Source: CAG-411 sp963643465 (GTDB lineage: Bacteria; Bacillota; Clostridia; Lachnospirales; Lachnospiraceae). From it: a DNA stretch of 64,000 bases. This document shows, piece by piece, positions 1-8,815 of the stretch; position 1 is the first letter of the stretch; each line of letters opens with the position of its first letter. The notes under the pieces were generated by a model. That model saw only the letters and a list, made by a program, of their open reading frames with translations, was not told the DNA's origin and made no database searches. The stretch lies in the NCBI GenBank assembly GCA_963643465.1, contig CAVIJT010000015.1, positions 1-64,000 on the forward strand. The letters run 5' to 3'. The translations under genes and the position numbers were made by a program.

Positions 1-85
1 AGCATATCCTCGCTTTTTAATTATTTAGTTGTAACATATGTATTGTAATCCTACAATAGGCAAAAATAATTATTTGTTTTTTGCC

Positions 86-114
86 TTGACTTCAATTACT
101 AATTTCTTTATAAT
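86..114 (+). promoter_or_regulatory. Probable sigma-A promoter for the LRR surface protein
   Basis: A TTGACT -35 box and a TATAAT -10 box are separated by exactly 17 bp. Transcription would start near 121, giving an untranslated leader of about 205 nt before the start codon at 327. The leader is very AT-rich and contains a perfect 12-bp palindrome (198-209). No other gene is convincing in bases 1-326. Confidence 0.6.
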
Positions 115-197
115 ATACACCGTCATATTCTATAATATCTTTTCTTATACTATTTTCTTAAAAAGATATTTTCTTAATATATCCCAAAATTTTAATG

Positions 198-209
198 TTA
201 CTATAGTAA
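198..209. promoter_or_regulatory. Perfect palindrome TTACTATAGTAA in the leader
   Basis: This 12-bp palindrome lies in the 5' leader downstream of the promoter at 86-114. The same GTTACTAT half-site recurs as the stem of the hairpin in front of the starch-binding gene at 5875. It could be an operator or a small RNA hairpin; its function is inferred only from position. Confidence 0.3.
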
Positions 210-326
210 ACACTAAAAAATAACTTATTTTACAAATATTGCAAATTTGTTACAAGTATATCACGCTAAAACACGAACAAAAATAGCTTGACATACATAT
301 TTGCAATTCAAGAAAGGAGTTTTTTC

Positions 327-3300
327 ATGAAAAAAACAAAAAAAGCACTGGCTTTGGCATTGGCTTTAGCAATTGCTGGAACTACTAATTTAAGTGGGTT
401 GGAGAATGTTGTGAAAGTGGAAGCTGCAACCAGTACAACATCTGGATCTACTGTAATTGATGACGTCGAATGGGGCTATTATCGCAGTTCTGAAGAGGAT
501 ACATTAACTATATTTTTAAAAAACGGAACCTCTTTAGGTGAAGGAATTAAAGACGTTACAATACCTACTAATATTAATAATATCCAACTCGGAAAATTAA
601 GCACAGTTAATACATGTAATGTTAAAAGTTTTACAATACCTAGTGGTATAGATATTAGTAATAATGCTTTTTCTAATGCCGCAGTAGAAACAATTTACTA
701 CCAAAATTCCACTCTTCAATCAAATGTTTTTAATCAATGTAATGTTAAAAATTTAGTCCTTGACGGAACTACATCTACAAATTGGTTTGCCATGCAAGAT
801 AATAAATATTTGGAAACATTAGAAATTAAAAATTCAGAATCTTTCATTTTTAGTTTACAATGTTTTGAAAGATGTAAAAATTTGAAAACCGTTACTATAG
901 ATAATACAGTCAAAACTGTTACAATTGGGACCCAAGCTTTTGAACTATGTGCAAATCTATCCGAATTTAATTGCAACGCCACAGATTCAGTAAATTTGGT
1001 ACAACGTGCTTTCGGCAACTGTGTCAAGTTAAGTAATGTTGAGTTTAATTGTAATGTAAACATTGTAACCTCACAACAAACACAATATGGTCCATATTGC
1101 GATACAAACATTGGTGGTGCATTTTTTAACTGCTTTGAAAAAGAAACTGATGAAAAAGGAAATATTATAAAAAAAAGTCTTATATTCAACAAAGATGTTG
1201 TGTGTACAGATAGTAATGACGGTAAATACAATACAGAAGTAATCGAGCATTGTTCAGGACTTACAGATGTCATATTTAATGGATATGCAACATTGACTGA
1301 CAATTTCTTTTTCAATTGTGAAAGTTTGACTAATATTGAATTTAATTCAAAAGCTGTTCTTGGCAATGCACTTTTTAAAGGTATTCCTATTGAAACCCTT
1401 GATTTTAAATCTTATGTAATTACTATAGGTGAAACCAACAGAACCATTGATACCAATCCTTTTGACGAATGCCAAGCCAAAACGCTAATTTTCGAAGATG
1501 TTATCCAAACAACAACAATTGCTAATATGCCAAATTTAGAAACCTTGTATTTTGGAGACACCGTAGGAGTTATTGGTTTTGGAATTGTAGGAAATGATGG
1601 AAATATAAAGAAAATCGATTGTGGTGTAAATCTAAAAAATTGTGATTATCTAAAATCTATCATAATTTATGAAACTGACTTATTACTTTATGACGACCAC
1701 GATGCATTAAATGATAAATTGAAATATTTCCGTGCTAATCTTAAAAACAATATCCCCACGATTTATGGACTTGGATATAAAGATGCTGTTGATAATTATG
1801 TAGAAACATGGGCTTATAAAAATAATTTTAAATATAGCAATATTATTTCTGAATTGAAAGCTGATTATGATAATAACAACCCAATTATCGGAAATAATCT
1901 AACATCAACAGATATAGATACATCTAAAATTAATGTTACTGCAAAATTACAACCTGTTGTAACCAATATTTTCAAAAAAATCAACTTTTCCGATTTTAAC
2001 TTTACTATATTGCAAAATCAAGGATTTTTGACAATACCTCTAAAAAACGAAAACGCCGATGAAAACACTGGTTTTACAATAGGCGAAATTCCTACCAAAT
2101 TAGAAAACAGTTGTAATACATTTTATGTATATTATTCTGGTATAGAAAAAGAATGTTTTATTTATACTGAAAATAAAACCCCAATCTCCATCAATGTTAA
2201 TTGGAACGACACAGCTATTTCTAATTTAGTTGCAGATCAGCCTATTACACTAGCCACAGTAGCAAGTGGCGCAACAATTACTTATAATGATAATACAACT
2301 CAAGCAATATCTAATGATGTGCTTGTATTAGATAAAACAACAACAACGCTTGGAGATAATATTTTCACCATCAGTTTAAAAGAAAATGAAACAATTAAAG
2401 AAGAAAAAACATTTACAATCAAAGAAAATTACATTACAGCTATCAAAGCTGAATATAATTCTGATAATACTATATATGTAGGCGACAAAATTGATACTTC
2501 AAAAATCAAAGTAACACCTATATACAAATATGACGAGGATCAAACAGTAAATAGAGACATTGCTTTTACCAAGCTTTCTCAAAGCCAGCTTACCAAAGAA
2601 GGCGCAAATGAAATCACCGTTTATTATAACGACTTAGAGACAACCATGGTTGTTTCAGCAGCTGCAGTTGTTCCAACCAATATATATGCTATGTTTGATA
2701 CCAATTGCAAATATTACGAAGGTCAGGAAAACATTGATCCAAAATCAATCCTTGTAACGATTGAATACAATAATGGAAGCCAAAAAACAGGAGCAGATAT
2801 TTCATATGCTTACGAAGTAACCAAAATTCAAGCAGGAACTACAACCATACAGGCCAAAGTATCCTATGCAGGACTTGAAAGAGTCATTGAGATTCCAGTT
2901 ACACCAAGAGAAATAACAGGAATCAAAGCAAGTGCCAATATTGCCTCCGCAACAGAAGGTACTACGCTTTCCAAAACAATTATCGATAAGATTGAAATTA
3001 CATACAACAATGGAAAAACAGAAACTTTAGATGCATCAACCATTGATTATAACAGCCTTACTTTCAATCATTATGTTATTACGGCAAACATACAAAATAC
3101 AATCACAATAAATTATGCTGGAAAAACTTCAGAGATCACCATTTGGGGTGTTTCCAATTCTGTTACACGCATTTATGCAGAATATATTGGAAGCGGACAG
3201 ATTGTTGGAACACAAATACCAACCTCAGATGTTGCAGTACATGCAATCAATGCAAACGGTCAGATTACAAACATTACAGAGGGTATTCTTCTTGAGAACG

Positions 3301-4055
3301 GAATTCCTTACAATGTAGGTCCTAATACCGTAACTATACATTATGGTTCTTTCAGCTGTACAATCATTGTGACCGGACTTCCTGTACCAGCAGCTACTTC
3401 TGCCCCATCTATAAATCTGAGTGCTACAGAAGCACCAGCTACTTCTGAGCCAGTGCAGACCAACAAACCAGTAACTACTGTAACAGAAACGCCAAGCAGC
3501 ACTACAGTTGTTTCTACACCAAACACTGCAAACAGCGCTCCAATTGTTACAAATAGTCCTATTACTATAAATGCGAACAACAACAAGATTACAACTGCAA
3601 CAAATGAAACATACAAAATCTATACAAATAAAAATGTAGTACTCACCATTAATGCAGTTTCCGCTTCTGCTATCAAATATCAAGTGGTAACCAAAGGAAC
3701 AAACGTGTCCGATACTGCATGGAAAGATGTTACAAACAATAAGATTATCGTATCCAAAACCAAAAAACCAAGCATTGTATATATCCAGTATACCGATGCG
3801 AACGGAATGGTTCAGACCATCCATACAAATGGCTTTACTATAGATAAGAAAAAGGCTACTGTTAACGTGAAGAAAAATAAAACTTACAAGACAGGAAAAA
3901 AAGTAACTTTCAAAGACGCCTCCGGTATTAAATCCGCTAAGTTAGACGGAAAGAAAATAAAATCCGGTGTGAAAGTACAGAAAAAAGGAACTCACACTTT
4001 AGTAGTCACAGATAAAGCTGGAAATAAGACAACTATCAAGTTTAAAGTAAAATAA
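327..4055 (+). CDS. Secreted BspA-type leucine-rich-repeat protein with Ig-like domains
   Basis: A 1242-aa secreted surface protein. The ATG at 327 is preferred over an in-frame ATG at 288 because AGAAAGGAG ends 7 nt before it and the product then begins with a classic signal peptide (KKTKKALALALALAIAG, about 33 aa). Residues about 60-480 carry irregular BspA-like leucine-rich repeats of the form FxxCxNLxxV. About 530-1020 hold roughly five Ig-like (Big_3-like) repeats, each opening with a phrase such as ITAIKAEY or TNIYAMF. A Thr/Pro linker follows at about 1035-1110, then about 130 Lys-rich residues that end in KFKVK. No LPXTG, SLH or choline-binding motif is visible. BspA-type LRRs often mediate adhesion; binding here is inferred. 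The next gene (4216) has a related upstream region. Confidence 0.85.
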   Translation: MKKTKKALALALALAIAGTTNLSGLENVVKVEAATSTTSGSTVIDDVEWGYYRSSEEDTLTIFLKNGTSLGEGIKDVTIPTNINNIQLGKLSTVNTCNVKSFTIPSGIDISNNAFSNAAVETIYYQNSTLQSNVFNQCNVKNLVLDGTTSTNWFAMQDNKYLETLEIKNSESFIFSLQCFERCKNLKTVTIDNTVKTVTIGTQAFELCANLSEFNCNATDSVNLVQRAFGNCVKLSNVEFNCNVNIVTSQQTQYGPYCDTNIGGAFFNCFEKETDEKGNIIKKSLIFNKDVVCTDSNDGKYNTEVIEHCSGLTDVIFNGYATLTDNFFFNCESLTNIEFNSKAVLGNALFKGIPIETLDFKSYVITIGETNRTIDTNPFDECQAKTLIFEDVIQTTTIANMPNLETLYFGDTVGVIGFGIVGNDGNIKKIDCGVNLKNCDYLKSIIIYETDLLLYDDHDALNDKLKYFRANLKNNIPTIYGLGYKDAVDNYVETWAYKNNFKYSNIISELKADYDNNNPIIGNNLTSTDIDTSKINVTAKLQPVVTNIFKKINFSDFNFTILQNQGFLTIPLKNENADENTGFTIGEIPTKLENSCNTFYVYYSGIEKECFIYTENKTPISINVNWNDTAISNLVADQPITLATVASGATITYNDNTTQAISNDVLVLDKTTTTLGDNIFTISLKENETIKEEKTFTIKENYITAIKAEYNSDNTIYVGDKIDTSKIKVTPIYKYDEDQTVNRDIAFTKLSQSQLTKEGANEITVYYNDLETTMVVSAAAVVPTNIYAMFDTNCKYYEGQENIDPKSILVTIEYNNGSQKTGADISYAYEVTKIQAGTTTIQAKVSYAGLERVIEIPVTPREITGIKASANIASATEGTTLSKTIIDKIEITYNNGKTETLDASTIDYNSLTFNHYVITANIQNTITINYAGKTSEITIWGVSNSVTRIYAEYIGSGQIVGTQIPTSDVAVHAINANGQITNITEGILLENGIPYNVGPNTVTIHYGSFSCTIIVTGLPVPAATSAPSINLSATEAPATSEPVQTNKPVTTVTETPSSTTVVSTPNTANSAPIVTNSPITINANNNKITTATNETYKIYTNKNVVLTINAVSASAIKYQVVTKGTNVSDTAWKDVTNNKIIVSKTKKPSIVYIQYTDANGMVQTIHTNGFTIDKKKATVNVKKNKTYKTGKKVTFKDASGIKSAKLDGKKIKSGVKVQKKGTHTLVVTDKAGNKTTIKFKVK

Positions 4056-4069
4056 GATATTATTTTAAG

Positions 4070-4101
4070 ATAGCAGTTTCGCCCGAAACTGCTATTTTAT
4101 A
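4070..4101 (+). terminator. Intrinsic terminator after the LRR protein gene
   Basis: A 12-bp perfect stem (ATAGCAGTTTCG with its complement) with a 3-nt loop is followed by TTTTAT. It lies 15 nt after the stop codon at 4055. Confidence 0.8.
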
Positions 4102-4215
4102 GTAATTTCCAAACTGGAAAATATTGCACAAATATTTCAATTATGTTACGCTTAATAAAGGATAAAACAACTTTACATACAGATTTGTAAACAAGAACAG
4201 GAGTATACAGCAATT

Positions 4216-5613
4216 ATGAAAACACTAAAAAAAGCAATCCTATTGGGCTTATGTGGGGCAGTAACAGCAACAACATTTCCCTATCATTATTCAATCCACA
4301 TGGAAAAAGTATATGCAACAAATGATACTTTTTCTGTAACTCCAAAAGAAAATACCTCATTTTTCGTCAATCAAAATATCCTTACAAGTCAATTTTATTT
4401 TTCTTTAAATGGAAATACTATAAACACTGAAAACGTAACTATTTCACCCTCTGTATTTACCTCATCCGGAACAAAAGACATCGCCATAACATATGATACT
4501 GGCACAGCCTTTTACCAAAAAAAATTGACCATTGAAGTAAAAGAAGTTGTTCCAGACCATTTAGAATTGTCCTCCAATGATATTACACTTGTAAAAAATC
4601 AAACTGTATCGGCAGAAGCATTACCAGATGTTTACCTATATTATAATGATGGAACCAAGGAAATCATAACAGACTATACACTAGAGATTGACTGGGAACA
4701 GAAGCTTCTTACCATTTCATCAAATGTATTTACCATTACACAAACGGTAACTGTCATAGACAGCAATGTAAGTTATATTCAGGTTTTTACCAAGAAAAGT
4801 ATTGTTCCGGCAAATTACGAATTTGTAAAAGATGACTTAATTGTAACCGCATATTTTGCTGATGGTTCAAGCGCAGTTATAGAGGACTATCAAATATTGC
4901 CATATACACTTACAAGTGGAAACGAAACTATCATTACAGTAAAATATCTTACTGTCACAGGCTCTTTTATTGTAAGAAGCATAGCACCTTCCCAAACTCC
5001 AACTATAACAGAAACTACCAACGGCGTAACACCAATACCAACAACACTTCCTGACACAACTACTGTTCCTAACACAACCACTACAACCAACAATATAGAC
5101 GCAACTGCAACACCTACTGAAAGCCCAACAACCATTACATTAGAAAAAAATGCAATTACACAAGGAATTGGTGAAAAGGTCAAAGTAAAAATAAAAACGA
5201 ACCCAAAATCAGAGGTATCTATACGTTCCAAAAACAAAAAAATCGCAACAGTTACCAAAAAGAACTACATAAAAGGAATAGGAAAAGGAACTACAAAAAT
5301 CATTGTCACAGCTGGCACTGCACAAGCAACAATCAATGTAACTGTATGCCCTGCACCGACAAAAATAGGAGTCACCTCAACTCTTGCATCATCAACAAGT
5401 TGTGTGTTAAAAAAAGGCACTACCAGTCAAATCCCAATTTACTTTAACAAAGGGGCCTATTCCAATAAAATTACCTTCCGTTCTTCTAAAAAATCCGTGG
5501 CATCTGTCTCATTGAAAGGAAAAATCACAGCAAAAAAAGTAGGAAAAACTACCATTCGTATTTCTTCATTTAACAATAAAAAAGCTACAGTAAAAGTAAA
5601 GGTAACCCAATAA
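4216..5613 (+). CDS. Secreted protein with bacterial Ig-like (Big_2) C-terminal domains
   Basis: A 465-aa protein with an N-terminal signal peptide (about 1-34, ending near VYA). Residues about 40-250 look like Ig-like beta domains. A Thr/Pro-rich linker spans about 255-310. The C-terminal 150 residues form two Lys-rich Big_2-like domains with the typical phrases KKIATVTKKN and GKITAKKVGKTTI. The last domain closely resembles the C-terminus of the secreted protein at 61913-63610 (YSNKITF versus YSNKITL, and KGxITAKKxG). An ACAGGAG ribosome site precedes the ATG. The upstream 80 bp resemble those of the preceding gene, so the two may be co-regulated. No enzymatic domain is recognised; a structural or adhesive role is inferred. 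Confidence 0.8.
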   Translation: MKTLKKAILLGLCGAVTATTFPYHYSIHMEKVYATNDTFSVTPKENTSFFVNQNILTSQFYFSLNGNTINTENVTISPSVFTSSGTKDIAITYDTGTAFYQKKLTIEVKEVVPDHLELSSNDITLVKNQTVSAEALPDVYLYYNDGTKEIITDYTLEIDWEQKLLTISSNVFTITQTVTVIDSNVSYIQVFTKKSIVPANYEFVKDDLIVTAYFADGSSAVIEDYQILPYTLTSGNETIITVKYLTVTGSFIVRSIAPSQTPTITETTNGVTPIPTTLPDTTTVPNTTTTTNNIDATATPTESPTTITLEKNAITQGIGEKVKVKIKTNPKSEVSIRSKNKKIATVTKKNYIKGIGKGTTKIIVTAGTAQATINVTVCPAPTKIGVTSTLASSTSCVLKKGTTSQIPIYFNKGAYSNKITFRSSKKSVASVSLKGKITAKKVGKTTIRISSFNNKKATVKVKVTQ

Positions 5614-5737
5614 TATGCGCAAACTTTCACACTTTAAAAAGCCTGTATATAAATAGAACCGCTAATCTGTTATGGTTTTAACCAAAAATCTTGTCCATTT
5701 TTATGCACACTCACGAAATTGTTACACGCCATTAATA

Positions 5738-5768
5738 TTTTCGTAAAAATTATTGCTTTTTACGAAAA
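5738..5768. promoter_or_regulatory. 12-bp inverted repeat TTTTCGTAAAAA upstream of the starch-binding gene
   Basis: TTTTCGTAAAAA (5738-5749) is repeated in perfect inverted form at 5757-5768 with a 7-nt spacer. It lies 107 bp before the start codon of the starch-binding protein and upstream of a probable -10 region near 5806-5816. It could be a regulator operator or a weak terminator of the preceding gene. Position favours an operator, but this is inference. Confidence 0.4.
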
Positions 5769-5808
5769 AAAGCTTTATTATGTATTTAACAAATAATGTA
5801 AAATTTAT

Positions 5809-5839
5809 GTTACTATTTCCACTGGCTCGGAATAGTAAC
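5809..5839 (+). promoter_or_regulatory. 5' UTR hairpin before the starch-binding protein gene
   Basis: GTTACTATTTCC pairs with GGAATAGTAAC (11 bp with one bulged T) around an 8-nt loop, 35 nt upstream of the GTG start. No U-run follows, so it is not a terminator. It may stabilise the mRNA or control its translation. Confidence 0.4.
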
Positions 5840-5874
5840 TAAATTTTATGGAAATGAAAGAAGGAGGTATTTTC

Positions 5875-8505
5875 GTGAAAAAATTTACGAAAAGAGCTGT
5901 GAGTCTTGCAGTTGCTTCATTTGTAACAGTTACATCTGTTTTCACTGGAAGTACAATTAATGCAAACGCAGCAACAACAAGTATTTTAGCCACAACAACA
6001 AAAAGTGATACCTACAAGGTAACATTCACTGCTCCATCTGATTGGACAGGAACAGTATATGCTTATGCGTACTATACTGTAGCAGATTCTAGCGGAACAA
6101 AAACAAAGCAAGAGCCACTTCAAATGTGGCCTGGTACTGCAATGACAAAAAATAGTGATGGTACCTATTCTATCAATGTAGACACCACCGAAGGCTACAC
6201 TCGTATGATTTTTGCAAATGTCACAGAAAACTTGTCAGAAGTTGAGATCAAATATGATGAAGTCAACAACCAAAAGTACTACAATTTTAAAACCCAGCTT
6301 GCACAGGTTCCAGCACACTCAGAAGATACAGCAGTTGAAGATGGAGCTTATGTCACTAGCGATTGTACTATTAGCAGTACTGGTGTAGTTACCAACGTTA
6401 CCCCAACAGCAACTCCAACTACTGAGCCTACTAAGACTCCTGAAGTAACTGCTACACCAAAAGTTACAGAAGAGCCTACAGCTGCTCCTACTGTAACTCC
6501 AGTAAGCGGACCTCAGGTTACTGTAAGCGAAGCAAACGGAACTTCTTATTACGAAGAGACAAACGACTCTCTTTCTGTTGTTGTTGATTTAGCAGAGGGT
6601 GCTACAAGCGCTACTTACTCTGTAGACAACGGTCCAGAGACTACTATTACTGGTAAGACAATCGTTAAACTTGGAGAAGGTAAGATTGCAAACTCTGAGA
6701 TTCGCTTAAAAGTAACATCTACTGATGGTACTACTACAAACACACAGGAATTTACATATTATAAGAAGAGCAAAGCATCTGAAACTGCTACTAAGACATC
6801 AAAAAAGAGTATTTCTGCTTCTATGGTATCTTTATTTAGCACAGTAAAAACATTTGCTTCTGCTTCTACACGTAAAGAACTTCCTGTTCATTTTAAGATT
6901 CCTGCTTCTGACTGGGAAGGCACAGAACTTGATGGTACACCACGTACTGTTTACTGTTATGCATACTATGTCGAAAATGGTAGAATCGAAAGACCATTGG
7001 GAATTTGGCCTGGTAAGGCAATGACAAAAAATGGTGACTATTATAATGTAACTATTGATGCACCACAAGGATCTGTTAAAGTTATGTTCTCATCTGTTAT
7101 CGGTGGTAAAGGACAGCATTATAATGAAGGTGCTATTCTTTCTGATGGTGCAATAGCTACTGAAGAACATTATCAATGTAATGTTAAATACAAATTACCA
7201 TATGGCTACAGTGGTAAAGACGAATACGGAAATGACATTCCTTACGATGGACTCCAGATTTCAGACGAAACATGGATTACCGTTGATGGATACAACTCAA
7301 ATAACTTAGCAATTACAGGCACTTCTACTGTAACACCAATTCCAAGCACAGCATCTCCAACTCCTACTGCTACTACTACACCTGATGCTGGAAAAGAAAC
7401 ACCAGATCCATCTGCTACTGCTACAGCTCCTGTTTCTACTGAATTAGATGGATACTTCGGAGCATCTTTATCTGCTCCACAGTATAACACAACTGCACAG
7501 ACACTTTCTGCAGTTGCTTTAAATGCAACTGGAGATGTAACTTATGCTTTCTCTGTAGACGGAGAAGAAATTTATAGTGGTTCTAAGAGTATTTTAGACT
7601 GGACTCCTAGCAATTTAACAGAGGGAACTCATGTTATTAGTGCTAAGATTACAGATAGTAAAGGAAATGTATGGACTGAGACAAAGAACTATACAATTTC
7701 TGTAGATGCTACTGCAGAAGCTACTGCTACTCCTGAAGTAACTGTTGAGCCTACTGTTGAGCCTACTGTTACTCCTGAAGTAACTGTTGAGCCTACTGTT
7801 GAGCCTACTGCTACTCCTGAAGTAACTGTTGAGCCTACTGTTGTACCTACTACTGTACCTACTGTAGCTCCAACTGCAACAGTATCCGTAAATATTGATA
7901 ACAGCGGAAGCCAGAACCCATCTAACGCTGTTTCAGGTAGCGCTGTTACCTCACCAGGTTCTATTGCAATCACTTTCAGCAAGAAAAACAAAACTGCTGG
8001 CGAGACAATTAAAGTAAAGGCAAATGTATCTGGTATTGATGAAGTATACAAACTTTCTTACGCAGTTAAGAAGACTGGTGGTAAAACAAAGACTCTTGCT
8101 AAAAAAGTAAACAAAAAGTCTGTTAGCTGGACACCTACTACAAAAGGTACTTATACTGTAACTGTAAAAGCATACAGCGAAGAAGGTAACGTACTTGCTA
8201 CCGCAACAACTAAATATAAAGTAAAGAAACGTGTCATTACTATTTCATCTATCAAGCCAGCTTCTACAAAGGTTGGTAAGGTTACAACAATAAAGATTAA
8301 GGGCAAGACAACAAAAGGCAAATTAAAGATTAAAGTTGTAATTAAAAACAGCAAGAACAAAACAGTTAAGACAAAGAAATACTCTAAGAAGAAAACATTT
8401 ACATGGAAACCATCTAAGAAAGGCACTTACACAATTAAAGTAACTGCTAAAAATGGTAAGGGTGTTGTTGTTTCTAAGACTAAGAAAATTAAAGTAAAGA
8501 AGTAA
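5875..8505 (+). CDS. Secreted starch-binding protein with two CBM26-type modules
   Basis: The likely start is the GTG at 5875, 6 nt after AAGGAGGT; this puts VKKFTKRAVSLAVASF at the head of a signal peptide (about 34 aa). The 876-aa product has two CBM26-like starch-binding modules (about 45-130 and 335-470), marked by YAYAYY or CYAYYV and by WPGTAMTK or WPGKAMTK. A module at about 205-305 contains SGPQ, SYYEE and TSTDGTTTNTQ. Another at about 520-610 begins GYFGASLSAPQY. A Thr/Pro/Glu linker with a 14-residue period (615-680) leads to two Lys-rich Y_Y_Y-like beta domains at the C-terminus. CBM26 modules bind malto-oligosaccharides and starch in gut Firmicutes; no catalytic domain is present. 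Its close paralogue follows at 8816. A non-enzymatic starch adherence role at the cell surface is inferred. Confidence 0.85.
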   Translation: MKKFTKRAVSLAVASFVTVTSVFTGSTINANAATTSILATTTKSDTYKVTFTAPSDWTGTVYAYAYYTVADSSGTKTKQEPLQMWPGTAMTKNSDGTYSINVDTTEGYTRMIFANVTENLSEVEIKYDEVNNQKYYNFKTQLAQVPAHSEDTAVEDGAYVTSDCTISSTGVVTNVTPTATPTTEPTKTPEVTATPKVTEEPTAAPTVTPVSGPQVTVSEANGTSYYEETNDSLSVVVDLAEGATSATYSVDNGPETTITGKTIVKLGEGKIANSEIRLKVTSTDGTTTNTQEFTYYKKSKASETATKTSKKSISASMVSLFSTVKTFASASTRKELPVHFKIPASDWEGTELDGTPRTVYCYAYYVENGRIERPLGIWPGKAMTKNGDYYNVTIDAPQGSVKVMFSSVIGGKGQHYNEGAILSDGAIATEEHYQCNVKYKLPYGYSGKDEYGNDIPYDGLQISDETWITVDGYNSNNLAITGTSTVTPIPSTASPTPTATTTPDAGKETPDPSATATAPVSTELDGYFGASLSAPQYNTTAQTLSAVALNATGDVTYAFSVDGEEIYSGSKSILDWTPSNLTEGTHVISAKITDSKGNVWTETKNYTISVDATAEATATPEVTVEPTVEPTVTPEVTVEPTVEPTATPEVTVEPTVVPTTVPTVAPTATVSVNIDNSGSQNPSNAVSGSAVTSPGSIAITFSKKNKTAGETIKVKANVSGIDEVYKLSYAVKKTGGKTKTLAKKVNKKSVSWTPTTKGTYTVTVKAYSEEGNVLATATTKYKVKKRVITISSIKPASTKVGKVTTIKIKGKTTKGKLKIKVVIKNSKNKTVKTKKYSKKKTFTWKPSKKGTYTIKVTAKNGKGVVVSKTKKIKVKK
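7732..7848 (+). repeat. 42-bp coding tandem repeat (VEPT linker)
   Basis: Nearly identical 42-bp units at 7732-7773 and 7774-7815 plus a partial third encode a 14-residue PEVTVEPTVEPTVT unit in the linker of the starch-binding protein. Such repeats expand and contract easily, so linker length may vary between strains. Confidence 0.8.
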
Positions 8506-8550
8506 TTTTCCTAATAAGTGTTTTTACAAGTGTATAGAGGAATCAAAATT

Positions 8551-8586
8551 ACACCGCCAGACAAATTTGTTTGGCGGTGTTTTATT
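8551..8586 (+). terminator. Intrinsic terminator after the first starch-binding gene
   Basis: ACACCGCCAGAC pairs with GTTTGGCGGTGT around a short AAATTT loop, followed by TTTATT. It begins 45 nt after the stop codon. Confidence 0.85.
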
Positions 8587-8696
8587 AAACAAATCTTTTC
8601 TTATATTTTTACTTTTCTATAATAAGACAAAGTATTTTTGTCGAAATATATATTACAGCAAATTTAGGAATTTTGTTATTATTTAAAACATTTATT

Positions 8697-8733
8697 ACTT
8701 ATAAACTTGTCGCACTTGCGCATATCTATAAGT
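8697..8733 (+). promoter_or_regulatory. Leader hairpin upstream of the second starch-binding gene
   Basis: ACTTATA (8697-8703) pairs with TATAAGT (8727-8733), and TTTT follows, so it could act as an attenuator in the long leader of the gene at 8816. Its loop holds GTCGCACTTGCG, a string also found at 63818-63830. It matches no riboswitch class I know. The rest of 8587-8815 is AT-rich with no gene. Confidence 0.3.
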
Positions 8734-8815
8734 TTTTAGCAACAAATCCATCCAAATGGATATGATTCCTAAATAGATACGAAATTTTTTATTAAAAATA
8801 AGGAGGAAAAACAAC

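Noticed and set aside
38..223. Open frame of 61 codons at the window start
   Set aside because: Low-complexity AT-rich sequence covering a consensus promoter (86-114), no ribosome site, Phe/Ile/Tyr-rich product with no plausible family.
734..1366. Long antisense frame inside the LRR gene, and similar ones inside the other secreted genes
   Set aside because: They arise from repetitive Thr/Asn/Lys-rich coding sequence on the other strand; no ribosome sites or recognisable protein features.
7732..7848. Regular tandem repeats that might look like a CRISPR array
   Set aside because: The 42-bp units are in frame, encode a Thr/Pro/Glu linker and have no unique spacers; no cas genes are in the window.
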